Under the pieces are notes generated by a model that did not search any database, had not been told where the DNA came from, and saw nothing but the letters and a program-made list of their open reading frames with translations. This document shows positions 51,502 through 63,908 of a stretch of 64,000 bases of DNA, piece after piece; the stretch's first letter is position 1; the number at the start of each line of letters is the position of its first letter. A program made the position numbers and the translations under genes. Origin of the DNA: Streptomyces griseoviridis. Its GTDB lineage: Bacteria; Actinomycetota; Actinomycetes; Streptomycetales; Streptomycetaceae. Where the stretch lies: assembly GCA_014649155.1 (NCBI GenBank), contig BMSM01000005.1, forward strand, positions 124,001-188,000. The letters run 5' to 3'.

Positions 51502-52515
51502 TCAGCGGCTGCTGCTGCCCAGCTCCTCCAGATAGCCCTGCGCACCGGCGGCGAGCGCGAACTCGGCGTCGTAGCGGCCCGAGGACCGGTGCCAGTCGTA
51601 GGACCCGCGGATCACGGTGCGCACGGCGTCGTCGCGGTAGCGGTCCAGCGCCGCGCGCTCGGCCTCGTCGAGCCGGTAGATGTCACCGACCTGCGGCAGG
51701 CAGGACTCCAGCAGGAGGTACTGCTCCAGACGGGCCCGGACCTCGCCCTGGATGTGGGCGACACTGCGGTCCTTGTTCCAGCCGTGCTCCCTGCGCAGGA
51801 TCATGACCATGTTGTTCTGCTCGCCGCGGGCCTCCTCCTTCTCCAGCGAGGCGATGTCGTTGAGCAGCAGGTTGACGTCGACGGCGATCTGCAGCATCGC
51901 GGAGAGCACGGCACTGTCGAAGACCCGGTGCGGCACCTCGAAACGGCCCACCCGTTCGGCGAGGTCGACCGTCGGCTGCACCCCGATGGTCTGCCGCCGC
52001 ACCGCCAGGTACTGGGCCGCCGAGTCGTACGGCGTGTCGAAGAAGCGGCTCTCCGCCTCGTCGACGTACCCGTCGAAGTAGCTGCGCCAGTGCCGGGCGC
52101 TGCGCGCGCACCAGGCGGGGGTCATGCCCTCGGTGGTGCGCCGCCAGATGTCGGCGAAGCCGTGGGCGATGGGCGGCGCGCTGTCCGGGAGGGGACCGTC
52201 GAGCGCCGCCGCGACCGCGTCGGTGAGCTGCTTGGTCTCCTCGGGGCTCTCGCCGCGCGGCCCGTCGAAGAGGTCGTCGAAGAGGAAGAACCACGACATC
52301 AGGTCGACACCGAGGTCCAGGTCGGCGCCGGTGGCGTGCGGGTAGAAGCGGGAGGCCAGGTCGGCGTAGCCGCCGCGCAGATGGCGTTCGGCCGCCGCCT
52401 CGGACCTGATCAGCCCGAGCGACCGCGGCCAGTCGAGCTGCTCGGCGTCGGCCCGCGCGTGGTCCGGGCTCTGCCGGCCCGGCAGGGGTATGTGGAAGTC
52501 GACGTCCTGGGGCAT
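51502..52515 (-). CDS. penA: Pentalenene synthase
   Basis: 337 residues, exactly the length of the S. exfoliatus enzyme, and starting MPQDVDFHIPLPGRQSPDHA as that protein does (from memory). First metal motif FFLFDDLFD, second NSE motif NDIASLEKE, then RRYEHGWNKDRS-like RREHGWNKDRS. It cyclises farnesyl diphosphate to the tricyclic pentalenene. The name is secure because near-identity to known sequence is evident along the whole chain. Confidence 0.97.
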   Translation of the reverse strand: MPQDVDFHIPLPGRQSPDHARADAEQLDWPRSLGLIRSEAAAERHLRGGYADLASRFYPHATGADLDLGVDLMSWFFLFDDLFDGPRGESPEETKQLTDAVAAALDGPLPDSAPPIAHGFADIWRRTTEGMTPAWCARSARHWRSYFDGYVDEAESRFFDTPYDSAAQYLAVRRQTIGVQPTVDLAERVGRFEVPHRVFDSAVLSAMLQIAVDVNLLLNDIASLEKEEARGEQNNMVMILRREHGWNKDRSVAHIQGEVRARLEQYLLLESCLPQVGDIYRLDEAERAALDRYRDDAVRTVIRGSYDWHRSSGRYDAEFALAAGAQGYLEELGSSSR

Positions 52516-52601
52516 GGGGGAATCCTCGGGAGGGGGTGGGTGGGGGGTGTCGGGTGCTCGCGGGTCGGAAAGGGGGTACGGGCGCGGGGGCCGGGCCGGT
52601 C

Positions 52602-53615
52602 TCAGACCTCCCGGTCGACGACGAACCGCCCGAGCGCGAGGAGTTCCCCGCGCGCGCCGGCGTCCAGCTCGGCCCCGCGCAGCGCGTCCTCGGCCAGCGC
52701 CAGCCGCCGGGCGGCCTCGGCCAGCGCCCAGTCCCGGCCGCCGGCGTCCTCGACCAGGCCGGCCACCCGCCGCAGCTCCGCCTCGCCGGGGGTGCCGCGG
52801 GAGGTCAGCCAGGCGGCCAGCTCCGCGCCGGCCGGACCGTCCTGGTGCAGCGCGTACGTCACCGGCAGGGACTTCTTGCGGGAGCGCAGGTCGGAGTGGA
52901 CCGGCTTGCCGGTGACGGCCGGGTCGCCCCAGATGCCGAGCACGTCGTCGACGAGCTGGAAGGCGAGGCCCAGCTGGTCGCCGTAGAGCGCCAGCGCGTC
53001 CACCGCCGCCTCCGGTGCCCCGGCGAGGACGGCACCGATCGAGGCGCTCGCCGACAGCAGCGCGCCGGTCTTGCCGGCGGCCATGTCCACGCACTCCTCG
53101 AGCGTGACGTGGGCGCGCTGCTCGAAGGCCAGGTCCTGGACCTGACCGCGGATCAGGTGCCGGGTGGTGCGGGCCAGCAGCCGGGCGGCGGGCGCCGCCG
53201 TCGACAGCCCGGTGTCCAGCAGCACCTCCTGGGCGAGCGCCAGCAGCGCGTCACCGGTCAGGATCGCGCTGGGCGCGCCCCACAGCCTCCACACCGTGCG
53301 CCGGTGCCGGCGCTCCTCGTCGCCGTCCATCAGGTCGTCGTGCACCAGGGAGAAGTTGTGCACCAGCTCCACCGCGACGGCGCCCGGCAGGGCGACCTCC
53401 GGCGGTGCGCCGACCGCCTCGGCGGACAGCAGCGCCAGCGCCGGCCGTACGGCCTTGCCGGCGTCGGCGCTGGTGGGCGCGCCGCCGGCGGTGATCCAGC
53501 CGAAGTGGTAGGACGCCTGGTGCCGGGAGCGGTGGTCGAGCCGGTCGACGGCCGCGCGCAGCGCCGGGGTGATGGTGATACGGCTGTGGCTCAGGCAGGC
53601 GGGGGCGGTGCTCAT
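52602..53615 (-). CDS. penB: Polyprenyl (farnesyl) diphosphate synthase
   Basis: 337 residues. First Asp-rich motif [13 protein letters not shown] and second [19 protein letters not shown] at the IPP site and KTGALLSA. It supplies FPP for PenA. Start MSTAPAC overlaps the penD stop by four bases (ATGA). The gap to penA is 86 bases. In S. avermitilis the equivalent gene is ptlB. Confidence 0.9.
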   Translation of the reverse strand: MSTAPACLSHSRITITPALRAAVDRLDHRSRHQASYHFGWITAGGAPTSADAGKAVRPALALLSAEAVGAPPEVALPGAVAVELVHNFSLVHDDLMDGDEERRHRRTVWRLWGAPSAILTGDALLALAQEVLLDTGLSTAAPAARLLARTTRHLIRGQVQDLAFEQRAHVTLEECVDMAAGKTGALLSASASIGAVLAGAPEAAVDALALYGDQLGLAFQLVDDVLGIWGDPAVTGKPVHSDLRSRKKSLPVTYALHQDGPAGAELAAWLTSRGTPGEAELRRVAGLVEDAGGRDWALAEAARRLALAEDALRGAELDAGARGELLALGRFVVDREV

Positions 53616-54511
53616 ACGGCGGCCTCCGCGTGCCAGGGGGCCGTCGGGTCGTCGAAGATGCTGACGACCTGGCGCATGATCCGCCGGTCGGCCGGGTCGA
53701 AGGGCTGCTTGGCGTGGACGGTGCCGAGCTGGTCCCACATCACGATGTCGCCGGGCCGCCAGGTGTGGGCGTAGGTGTACTCGGGCCGGCCCGCGTGCGC
53801 GAGCAGGTCGTCGAGGAGCTTGCGGCTCTCGTCGGGGGGCAGGTCCAGGACGCGCTTGGTGTTCAGGGAGCTGATGTACACCGACCGGCGGCCGGTGCGC
53901 GGGTTGCGGGCGATCATCGGGTGGACGGTCGAGGTGCCGTCCTCGGGCTGGATCGGCTCGCCGCGCTCACCGAGGGACACCTCGCCCTGGAGTTCCTCCT
54001 CGATGGTCTCCTCGTACCCGGTGCGCAGGGCGTGCCGGACCCGGTAGGAGTGCAGGCGCCGGCGCTCCTCGGGCGGCAGCGACTCGTACAGGGCGTACAT
54101 GTCGGTGAAGAGGGTCTCCCCGCCGCCGGTGGCCGGCACTTCCAGGGCCTCCAGGAAACCGACCTGGGAGACGCGGGGGCGGAAGGAGTAGTCGGTGTGC
54201 CAGCCCATCCACCCGGCGTCGCCGACGCCGATCTTGCGGCCGTCCTCCACCAGGTTGGAGACGATCAGGATCTCGTTGTGCTCGGGATGCGCGCCGCTGG
54301 TCAGCCCGGTCTTCGGGATGTACCCGAAGCGGCGCCCGAAGGCCAGGAACTCCTCGTACGACGGTGTCTCGTGGCCGCGGAAGACGAGCACGAGGTGCGC
54401 GTCGAGTGCCGCCCAGATCTCCTGTGCCTGGCTCTCGTCCAGGTCGCCGGTGACCCGGGCGCCGTGCACGACGGCGCCGAGAGCGGCGCCGGGTATCGGC
54501 GTGACGTCCAT
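53612..54511 (-). CDS. penD: Fe(II)/2-oxoglutarate dioxygenase PenD (pentalenolactone F synthase)
   Basis: 299 residues. TauD/TfdA-type fold: metal motif WHTDYSF (His-Asp) and the distal His in [11 protein letters not shown], 2-oxoglutarate Arg in [11 protein letters not shown]. PenD/PntD converts pentalenolactone D through E to F (desaturation and epoxidation). Start MDVTPIPGA, 36 bases after penE. Confidence 0.92.
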   Translation of the reverse strand: MDVTPIPGAALGAVVHGARVTGDLDESQAQEIWAALDAHLVLVFRGHETPSYEEFLAFGRRFGYIPKTGLTSGAHPEHNEILIVSNLVEDGRKIGVGDAGWMGWHTDYSFRPRVSQVGFLEALEVPATGGGETLFTDMYALYESLPPEERRRLHSYRVRHALRTGYEETIEEELQGEVSLGERGEPIQPEDGTSTVHPMIARNPRTGRRSVYISSLNTKRVLDLPPDESRKLLDDLLAHAGRPEYTYAHTWRPGDIVMWDQLGTVHAKQPFDPADRRIMRQVVSIFDDPTAPWHAEAAV

Positions 54512-54547
54512 GGGCGTTGCCGCCTTTCGCAGAGAGGGTGGGGGTGG

Positions 54548-56323
54548 TCAGCGCAGGTCCAGGCCGGCGAGGTCGCCCGCCTCCCGCCAGCGCCTGAGGA
54601 TGTTCACGAACTCCACCGAGCCGCCGCCGTAACTGGAGTTGAGCAGCGGCAGCCCGCTCGGATCGCCCTCGTTGTTGTAGAGGCCCGGCGTGCAGTTCTC
54701 CAGGAAGTCCAGGTCGCCCGAGGCGAGCCGGAGGATCTCCGCGACCCACTCCTTCTCGCCTGCCTCGGAGGCCTCCACGACCCGGTGGCCGCGCTCCTCG
54801 ACGGACTTGACGATGTACGCGAGGTGCCGGGTCTGCTCGCCCAGCATGTACGCGATGTTGACGTGCCGGCCGGCCTGGACCTTGGAGAGGATGAAGCAGT
54901 TGGGGAAGCCGTGCACCTGGAGGCCGTGCAGGGTGCGCGCCCCGTCCGCCCACTTCTCCGACAGCCGCAGGCCGTCCCGGCCGATGATGTCGTAACCGGC
55001 CCGGTCGGTGTACGGGACGGCGAACTCGTGCTCGTACCCGGTGGCGAAGATCAGGCAGTCCACCGGGTACTCCCGGCCGTTCGCGACCACCCCGGCCGGG
55101 GTGAGCCGCTCCACGCCCCGCCCCTGGGTGTCCACCAGGGTCACGTTGGGCCGGTTGAACGTGTCCAGGTACTCGTCGTGGAAGCAGGGCCGCTTGCAGT
55201 ACACCCGGTAGTACGGCTTGAGCGCGGCGGCCGTCTCCGGGTCGGTGACAACGCTGTCGATGCGGGCGCGCAGCTCCTCCATCTTGAGGAAGTCCGCCCG
55301 CTCCGCCGCCAGCGCCCGCTCCCTCGGGTCACCCCCGGTGTCGCCGGTGGGCAGGATCGCCGCGGCCAGCTTGGCCGTGGTCTGTGTCCAGCGGTCCTGG
55401 ACCAGGTCCTCGTCCTGCGGGACCCCCGAGGTCAGCGCGTGGAAGTTCTCCATCCGGCGCTGCTGCCAGCCCGGTTCGAGGCTCTCCGCCCAGCCGGGCG
55501 GGGTGGGCCGGTTGCCGCGCACGTCGACCGCGGCCGGGGTGCGCTGGAAGAGGACGAGCCGCTCGGCCCACTCGGCGAGGTGCGGTGCGAGCTGGACGGT
55601 CGTCGAGCCGGTGCCGATGACCCCGACCTTCTTGTCCCGCAGCCTGGTCAGGTTGCCGGTGCTGTCGCCGCCGGTGTAGTCGAAGTCCCAGCGGCTGGTG
55701 TGGAAGGAGTGCCCGGCGAAGCTGTCCAGGCCCGGCAGCCCCGGGAGCTTGGGCCGGTGCATCAGGCCGATCGACATGGCCACGTACCGGGCCCGGAACA
55801 GGTCCCCCCGGTCGGTGCTGACCAGCCACCGCTCGTCGGCCTCGTCCCAGCGCAGCTCGGTGACGGTGGTCTGGAAGAGGGCGTCGCGGTAGAGGTCGTA
55901 CCGGTGCGCGATCCGCTGGAGGTGGGCGAAGATCTCGGGCCCGGTGGAGTACTTCTCGGTGGGGACCGTGCCGATCTCCTCCAGCAGCGGCATGTAGATG
56001 TAGCTCTCCACGTCGCAGCGGACGCCGGGGAAGCGGTTCCAGTACCAGGTGCCGCCGACGTCACCGGCCTCGTCGATCAGCCGGATGCGCGCGAGGCCGG
56101 TCTGCTCGCGCAGGTGGGCGCCGGTCAGCAGACCGCCGATGCCGGCGCCGACGACGGCGACGTCCACCTCGTCGGTGAGCGGCTCGCGCTCCCGCCGCTC
56201 GGTGTAGGGATCGCGCGCGTAGCGGCCGAAGTCGCCGCGCGCGAACTGGTAGGTGCGGCCGGCGGTGCGTTTGTCGCGCTCCTGCCGGTACTTCTCCCGC
56301 ACCGCTTCCAGGTCGATGGTCAC
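54548..56323 (-). CDS. penE: Baeyer-Villiger monooxygenase PenE (pentalenolactone D synthase)
   Basis: 591 residues. Two Rossmann motifs (VVGAGIGGLL and VIGTGSTTVQ) flank the BVMO fingerprint FAGHSFHTSRWDF. It inserts oxygen into the 11-keto ring ketone to form the lactone. GTG 56323 is chosen from family length; it overlaps the penF stop by three bases. Longer upstream frame is not coding in this sense. Confidence 0.93.
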   Translation of the reverse strand: MTIDLEAVREKYRQERDKRTAGRTYQFARGDFGRYARDPYTERREREPLTDEVDVAVVGAGIGGLLTGAHLREQTGLARIRLIDEAGDVGGTWYWNRFPGVRCDVESYIYMPLLEEIGTVPTEKYSTGPEIFAHLQRIAHRYDLYRDALFQTTVTELRWDEADERWLVSTDRGDLFRARYVAMSIGLMHRPKLPGLPGLDSFAGHSFHTSRWDFDYTGGDSTGNLTRLRDKKVGVIGTGSTTVQLAPHLAEWAERLVLFQRTPAAVDVRGNRPTPPGWAESLEPGWQQRRMENFHALTSGVPQDEDLVQDRWTQTTAKLAAAILPTGDTGGDPRERALAAERADFLKMEELRARIDSVVTDPETAAALKPYYRVYCKRPCFHDEYLDTFNRPNVTLVDTQGRGVERLTPAGVVANGREYPVDCLIFATGYEHEFAVPYTDRAGYDIIGRDGLRLSEKWADGARTLHGLQVHGFPNCFILSKVQAGRHVNIAYMLGEQTRHLAYIVKSVEERGHRVVEASEAGEKEWVAEILRLASGDLDFLENCTPGLYNNEGDPSGLPLLNSSYGGGSVEFVNILRRWREAGDLAGLDLR

Positions 56324-57147
56324 TGCTTCCTCGCTACGGTCGTCGCTGTCGGCGCGGGCCACAGCTCCTCCTCGGCGGAAGGGGACGGAAAGGGGACATG
56401 ACGCCACACGTCGTCGAACTGTTCGCGCAGCCGCAGCGGGGCGTCGGAATTGCTGAAGAGGTAGAAGCGGTCGGAGCCGAGGGCGTCCCACACGGTCTCG
56501 GCGACGTCCTCGGCGCTCACCGTGGTGTCGCCGCCCGCCCCGCGCGGTGCCGTCAGGCCCCGCACCATGGGCGTGTCCACCCGGCCGGGGCAGAGCACCG
56601 ACACCCGCACCCCGGTGCCCCGCAGATCGGCGCGCAGACTGCGGGCGACCGCGAGGTCGGCGTGCTTGGAGGCGGCGTAGGCGGCGCTGCCGGCCCCGAC
56701 CACGAAGGCGGACATCGAGGCGGTGTGGATCAGGTGGGCGGGCCGGCCGCGCTCCAGCAGCCGGGGCACGAAGGCGCGGGCCACCAGGACGTGCGCCCAG
56801 TGGTTCACCTCGAAGACCTGCCGCATCCGCTCCAGCGGCACCTCCCACAGCGGCTGCCCCACCGGCCCGAGGACCCCGGCGTTGTTGCACACCACGTCGA
56901 CGTCGCCGAGCACCTCGAACGCCGTGTCCGCGAGCCGCGCGACGGCCCCCGGGTCCGTCAGGTCGGCGGTCACCGCGGTGACCCGGGCGCCCGCCGCGGT
57001 GAGTTCGGCGGCCCGGCGGCGCAGTTCCCCGCCGTCGACGTCCGCCATGACCACACCGGCGCCGGCCCGGGCGAACCGGCTGCTGAGGGCGAGGCCGATG
57101 CCGCCGGCCGCGCCGGTCACCACGGCTGTCCTTGTCTGTGACTGCAC
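56320..57147 (-). CDS. penF: Short-chain dehydrogenase PenF (11beta-hydroxy-1-deoxypentalenate dehydrogenase)
   Basis: 275 residues. Cofactor loop TGAAGGIGLA, NNAG motif (VVCNNAGVLGP), Ser and YxxxK (SAAYAASKHAD). PtlF/PenF oxidises the 11beta-alcohol made by PenH to the ketone for PenE. GTG 57147 (VQSQTRTAVVTG) has GGAGA upstream; ATG 57177 is in frame. Confidence 0.92.
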   Translation of the reverse strand: MQSQTRTAVVTGAAGGIGLALSSRFARAGAGVVMADVDGGELRRRAAELTAAGARVTAVTADLTDPGAVARLADTAFEVLGDVDVVCNNAGVLGPVGQPLWEVPLERMRQVFEVNHWAHVLVARAFVPRLLERGRPAHLIHTASMSAFVVGAGSAAYAASKHADLAVARSLRADLRGTGVRVSVLCPGRVDTPMVRGLTAPRGAGGDTTVSAEDVAETVWDALGSDRFYLFSNSDAPLRLREQFDDVWRHVPFPSPSAEEELWPAPTATTVARKQ

Positions 57148-57244
57148 TGGGCTGTCTCCGCTTCTGCGCGCGGGCACGCCGAAGGGCGGCGCGCCGGTGC
57201 CGACGAGAAGGTACGGATCGGACCGCGCCGTCCGGGCGCGGGTG

Positions 57245-58699
57245 TCAGCGGGGGTCGGGGAGCTTCAGGCTGATCACGAGCACGGTCACCGCGAAACACC
57301 CCAGCAGGGCGATGACCAGCACGGTCGCCGACGCCGTCGTCAGCCAGCCGTCCAGGGAGAGGTAGAGACTGCCGCCGACGGTCGCGCCCAGCGCGGTCGC
57401 CATCTGCTGGCTGGTCACCAGCACACCGCTGCCCATGCCGGCCTGCGCGGGGGGTACGTCGGCGAGGATCATCCGGAACAGCGTCGGGCCGGTCAGCGCC
57501 GCGCCGACGCCGAAGAGGCCGATCCCGACGAGCACGAGCACCAGCGAGGGACGCGGCCAGCCGAGACCCATCACCAGGGCCAGCAGCAGCAGACCCGCGC
57601 CCTGGACGAGGGCGCCCAGGGTGACGATCCGCCCGCCGAGGGCCGCCGCGATCCTCGGGGTGAACAGCGTCACCGCGAAGAACGCCACGGCGAACGGCGT
57701 CAGCACCGCGCCGGAGGCGAGCCCGTCGAACCCGAAGTGCCCCTGCGCGACCAGCGCGTAGACGAACAGGAAGGCACCGAAGCCCGCCGAGAACGGCACC
57801 ATCGCCGCCAGGCCCCTGCGCATCCCCGGGTGGGACAGCACCGACGGCGACAGCAGCGGCGAACCGCCCCGCGCCTCCAGGCGCCGCTCGGTCCGCAGCA
57901 GCGCCACCGCCCCCACCGCGGCGACCACGAGCAGCGACCACAGCCACAGCGGCCAGCCCAGGTCCGGGCCCGCCACGACCAGCGCCAGGACGCAGACCAT
58001 GGTGACACCGAACAGCACGGTGCCCGCCGGGTCGAATCCCGGCCTCACATCGGCCCTGGTCGGCGGGACACGCCGGACGGCCAGCAGCGCGGCCACCCCG
58101 ATCGGCACATTGATCGCGAAGACCGACCGCCAGCCCATCCCGGCGACGTCCAGGGAGACCAGCAGCCCGCCCAGGATCTGCCCGACGACCATGCCGAGCG
58201 CCGCGGTCGCCCCGTACAGGCCGATCGCCCGGGCGCGTGCCTGCCCCTGGGTGGCCGCCTGGATCGTCGCCAGTACCTGCGGTACGAGCATGGCGGCGGC
58301 GGCGCCCTGGAGCAGCCGGGCCGCGACGAGGAACCCGACGGTCGGGGCGAGCCCGCACAGCGCCGAGGTCAGGGTGAACGCCGCGAGCCCGTAGGCGTAC
58401 AGGCGCCGTCTGCCGAAGGCGTCACCGAGCCGGCCGCCCAGCACCAGGCCGAGGGCGTAGGTGAGGCCGTAACCGGACACCACCAGCTCCAGCGCGGCGG
58501 GGCCGCCGTGGAGGTCGTCGTCGATCGAGTTCAGCGCCACGTTGACGATCGAGGCGTCGACGATGGACAGGGCGTATCCGGTGAGCACCACCATGAGGGC
58601 GAGGCCGGTGAGCCCCGCGGCGGCCGGTTCCGGGCCGGCCGGGTGGTGCGGTGCCGCGTCGGGCCCCTTCAGAGGGGGGAGTCCCTCGCGTTTCGTCAT
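57245..58699 (-). CDS. penG: MFS exporter PenG (DHA2, 14-helix type)
   Basis: 484 residues, about 14 membrane helices, with motif A region GGRLGDAFGRRRLYAYGLA and the antiporter motif C-like GATAALGMVVGQILGG. PtlG/PenG-type transporters are thought to export the antibiotic, giving resistance alongside the insensitive GAPDH. Gaps to neighbours are 97 and 64 bases. Confidence 0.9.
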   Translation of the reverse strand: MTKREGLPPLKGPDAAPHHPAGPEPAAAGLTGLALMVVLTGYALSIVDASIVNVALNSIDDDLHGGPAALELVVSGYGLTYALGLVLGGRLGDAFGRRRLYAYGLAAFTLTSALCGLAPTVGFLVAARLLQGAAAAMLVPQVLATIQAATQGQARARAIGLYGATAALGMVVGQILGGLLVSLDVAGMGWRSVFAINVPIGVAALLAVRRVPPTRADVRPGFDPAGTVLFGVTMVCVLALVVAGPDLGWPLWLWSLLVVAAVGAVALLRTERRLEARGGSPLLSPSVLSHPGMRRGLAAMVPFSAGFGAFLFVYALVAQGHFGFDGLASGAVLTPFAVAFFAVTLFTPRIAAALGGRIVTLGALVQGAGLLLLALVMGLGWPRPSLVLVLVGIGLFGVGAALTGPTLFRMILADVPPAQAGMGSGVLVTSQQMATALGATVGGSLYLSLDGWLTTASATVLVIALLGCFAVTVLVISLKLPDPR

Positions 58700-58763
58700 G
58701 CGTTGCCTGCCTGGGCGTTCGTGAGCGTGTGGGGGGTGTACGGGTCAGGGCGTTGCGACCGTG

Positions 58764-60940
<2,177 letters not shown>

Positions 60941-60949
60941 GCCGATCAT

Positions 60950-60969
60950 GTTCACATGTTGAGGTGAAC
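60950..60969. promoter_or_regulatory. Dyad GTTCAC-8-GTGAAC ahead of penM
   Basis: A 6-bp inverted repeat with an 8-base centre (ATGTTGAG) lies 10 bases before the penM start. PenR, the MarR-type regulator of the S. exfoliatus cluster, is known to act near penM and gap1, so this is a candidate site, but I did not match a published consensus. Confidence 0.4.
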
Positions 60970-61270
60970 GCGTCAATCGGTGATTTTGAGTCAGGGATTC
61001 CGCCGGAGCCGATTGTCGCGGCCGGTGTACGCCTACCCGAACGCCGGGTTAATTCGCCGCTCTCATCAGCCAGGATGCCGCCCGGCATTTCCACCGTAAT
61101 AGCGGGACCGGTGTCCGGTCGAGAATCAGTAAAATCACTGTCCCTTTCGGGACGGAGAGAGGTGCCGATCGTACACGCGTGCCGTCGGCGCGCTCCTCGC
61201 GCATATGACTGGAAGAGGGCGGTGAATGCGCCGGCGGCGTATTCCCGGCAGGAGCGGCCCACGGCCGGAA
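60970..61270. other. Intergenic region between penM and gap1
   Basis: About 300 bases without a credible gene. It holds AT-rich islands (GGTGATTTTGAGTC near 60978 and AGAATCAGTAAAATCACTGTCC near 61120) that probably carry the penM promoter on the minus strand. Short minus-strand frames here lack ribosome sites and codon bias. Confidence 0.5.
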
Positions 61271-61316
61271 GGGCCCGGTCCGCCACCCCCGCCGCGGGGG
61301 CGGCACGACCGGGCCC
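61271..61316 (-). terminator. Strong terminator after gap1
   Basis: GGGCCCGGTC (61271-61280) pairs with GACCGGGCCC (61307-61316) and a nested CCCCCGC/GCGGGGG stem lies inside. It begins 6 bases after the gap1 stop on the minus strand, so gap1 is transcribed apart from penM. Confidence 0.85.
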
Positions 61317-61322
61317 CCGCGG

Positions 61323-62333
61323 TCACGCGGTCGCGCCGCCGACCAGCAGGGTGGTGTCGACGAGTCGGTTGGAGAAGCCCCACTCGTTGTCGTACCAGCC
61401 GAAGACGTGGACGTGCCGGCCGTCCATGACCTGGGTGAGCAGCGAGTCGAAGATGCAGGACGCCGGGTCCCGGACGATGTCCGAGGAGACCACCGGGTCG
61501 GCGGTGTAGCGCAGGACGCGCGCGAGGTCGCCGTCCGCCGCCTTGCGGAACAGGGAGTTGACCTCGTCCACCGTGGTGTCCCGGCCGACCCGGACCGTGA
61601 GGTCGGTCAGCGAGCCGACGGGGACGGGGACCCGCACCGAGTACCCGTCGAGCTTGCCCTGCAGGCTCGGCAGCACCAGGCCGATCGCGCTGGCGGCGTT
61701 GGTGGTGGTCGGGATGGTGCTGAGGTTGGCCGCGCGGGCGCGCCGCGGGTCGGGGTGCGGGCCGTCCTGCAGGTTCTGGTCCTGCGTGTAGGCGTGGATC
61801 GTCGTCATGGTGCCGGTCTCGATGCCGAGCGCGTCGTCGAGCACCTGGGCCATGGGCGCCAGACAGTTCGTCGTGCAGGAGGCGTTGGAGACGATCGTGT
61901 GCCGCTCGGCGTCGTACAGGTGGTCGTTGACCCCCATGACGAGGGTGAGGTCCGCGTTCTTCGCCGCGGCGGAGACGACCACCTTCTTGGCACCCGCGTC
62001 GATGTGCGCGCGCGCCTTCGCGGCGTCGTTGAACACGCCCGTCGACTCGATGACGACGTCGACCCCGAGGCGGCCCCAGGGCAGCTGGGCCGGGTCGCGC
62101 TCGCCGAGGACCTCGACCACGGTGTCGCCGACCTTGAGCGACGAGCCCTCCACGGTGACCTGCTGCGGCAGCGGCCCGTACACGCTGTCGTACTTCAGCA
62201 GGTTCGCCAGGCTCTCCGCGCTGGCCAGGTCGTTGACCGCGGCCACACGGATGTCGGCGCCGGAGTGGAGCAGGGCACGGAAGTAGCTGCGGCCGATGCG
62301 GCCGAATCCGTTGATTCCCACAGTGAGTGTCAT
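61323..62333 (-). CDS. gap1: Pentalenolactone-insensitive glyceraldehyde-3-phosphate dehydrogenase (self-resistance)
   Basis: 336 residues. NAD loop GINGFGRIGR, catalytic Cys in SNASCTTNC, HAYTQDQNLQDGPHPDPRRA, and NEWGFSNR. Pentalenolactone alkylates the active Cys of normal GAPDH; clusters carry a resistant isoform. Its position first in the pen cluster supports this role. It is a single transcription unit with its own terminator. Confidence 0.94.
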   Translation of the reverse strand: MTLTVGINGFGRIGRSYFRALLHSGADIRVAAVNDLASAESLANLLKYDSVYGPLPQQVTVEGSSLKVGDTVVEVLGERDPAQLPWGRLGVDVVIESTGVFNDAAKARAHIDAGAKKVVVSAAAKNADLTLVMGVNDHLYDAERHTIVSNASCTTNCLAPMAQVLDDALGIETGTMTTIHAYTQDQNLQDGPHPDPRRARAANLSTIPTTTNAASAIGLVLPSLQGKLDGYSVRVPVPVGSLTDLTVRVGRDTTVDEVNSLFRKAADGDLARVLRYTADPVVSSDIVRDPASCIFDSLLTQVMDGRHVHVFGWYDNEWGFSNRLVDTTLLVGGATA

Positions 62334-62567
62334 GAATCCCGTCCTGATGGAGAGCCTCGCAGCACTGGCTGCGCGGGCGGTGTCATGTCATGTTTTCGTA
62401 AGCGGTGTTGCACTCCTCACGCGGAAGGATAACGTCGATCAGCCGACGCGGTGGAACAGGCACCGCCTCGGCGGGGCACCGAGTTCCCAGGGACGGGACC
62501 GTCAGTCCGGCGGCAGAACATAATGCGCCAGGCCCGCAGATAATCAGCCACCTCGTATACGGCGCGG

Positions 62568-63908
62568 CTATTGCCGCCGGGAGAAGCCGGGCAGGGGCAG
62601 CGGGACCGCCGCTCCTTCGGCGCGGTGGCCCGCGATGTTCACATGGATGCCGTCACCCACGTCGTACGCCGGATTGATGCTGTTGGGCGCGACCGGGTCC
62701 TTGATGGTGTGGTCGAAGTCGACGAGGCCGTCGCACGCGCCGCCGCAGGTGCCCCGGTCGCGCACGAACGTGCCGATGTCCCAGCGGTGCCGGTTCATCC
62801 GGTCGGTGTAGATCGGGCGGGGCGTGACCGGTACGACGTGGACCGCGACGCCCGCCGCGCGCAGCCGGGCGAAGACCTCCCGGTAGGCGGCGACCACCTG
62901 GCCGGCCGTGCAGCCGTTCTGGAGGTCGTTGGTGCCGTAGAAGAAGATCACGTCCGTCACGCCGTGCAGGGCGAGGACGTCCCGGCCGAGCCGGGACGCG
63001 GCGTCGAGGCCGGCGATCCCGGCCGGTGAGCCGGGGCAGTCCGGGGCGGCGGTGGTGCCGTTGACTCCCGCGTTGGCGACGGCCAGTTGCCGGTCGGCGG
63101 GCAGCTCCCGGGTGATGCGGCGGGCGAGGACGTCGGTCCACCGGTTGTCGGTGGCCGGCGGGGTGCAGCCCGGACCGCAGTCCAGGCTCCCGGCGCCGTC
63201 CACGACGGAACTGCCATAGGCGACGACCGTCCCCTTCACCCGGGGATTGCGGACGTCGACCGCGCTCACCAGGTAGGTGGCACCGGTCTCCGCGGTGAAG
63301 GCCGCGGCAGCGGCGTCCGTGGCGTGGTCGCCGCTGCCGGGCGGGGTGAGGTAGTTGCGCCGCCAGGCGGCGCCGTGCTCCCCGGGCCGTACGGCGCCGG
63401 GCACGTGGAGGCTGACGGCGAGGTCGGTCCCCGGCCCGGTGCCGAGGGCGACCGGGTCGCTCCACACCTCGCCGTGGGCCGGGACGGTCACCGAGCGCTG
63501 GCCGCCGAAGGTGAGGACGCGGGTGGTGCCCGCCCGGGTGGTGGCCCCGCCGTCCGCGCTGACGGCCACCGCGCCGCGGCCGAGGGCGAGCGGCGCGTCG
63601 GAGAACGTGTTCTGGACCCGCACCCGCACCGCGTCGCCGCCCTGGCTCAGCCGGGCGATGGAGCGGAGCGTCTGGTCGTCGAGGGACGCCGCCGACAGCC
63701 CCTGCTGGGACTGCGCCCACGAGGTGTGCCAGGCGCGGCCCGCCGGGGCGGCGGCGGAGCCCGAGCCGAAGGCCGGGGCGGAGACGGTGAGGGAGGCGAG
63801 GAGCAGGGCGGCCGCCGTCAGGGCGCCGGTCTTCCTGGTCAGGTGCACGATGTACCCGTCTGTCGGTCGGAAGCGGTGACTCGGCCACTCGGTGCTTGAC
63901 GGGGACAT
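62568..63908 (-). CDS. Secreted SGNH/GDSL hydrolase
   Basis: 446 residues from ATG 63908; a GTG at 63848 (VHLTRKTGALTAAALLLASL) gives a typical signal peptide start and may be the true one. SGNH blocks: VVAYGSSVVDGAGS (Ser), NAGVNGTT (Gly/Asn), FFYGTNDLQNG (Asn), and DGIHVNIAGH (Asp-His). It is separated from gap1 by 234 bases and appears unrelated to the pen pathway. Probably esterase or lipase on extracellular substrates. Confidence 0.87.
   Translation of the reverse strand: MSPSSTEWPSHRFRPTDGYIVHLTRKTGALTAAALLLASLTVSAPAFGSGSAAAPAGRAWHTSWAQSQQGLSAASLDDQTLRSIARLSQGGDAVRVRVQNTFSDAPLALGRGAVAVSADGGATTRAGTTRVLTFGGQRSVTVPAHGEVWSDPVALGTGPGTDLAVSLHVPGAVRPGEHGAAWRRNYLTPPGSGDHATDAAAAAFTAETGATYLVSAVDVRNPRVKGTVVAYGSSVVDGAGSLDCGPGCTPPATDNRWTDVLARRITRELPADRQLAVANAGVNGTTAAPDCPGSPAGIAGLDAASRLGRDVLALHGVTDVIFFYGTNDLQNGCTAGQVVAAYREVFARLRAAGVAVHVVPVTPRPIYTDRMNRHRWDIGTFVRDRGTCGGACDGLVDFDHTIKDPVAPNSINPAYDVGDGIHVNIAGHRAEGAAVPLPLPGFSRRQ

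Noticed and set aside
53630..56401. A 923-codon plus-strand frame opposite penD/penE
   Set aside because: Antisense shadow rich in Val/Gly/Arg with no domain; the minus strand encodes clear enzymes.
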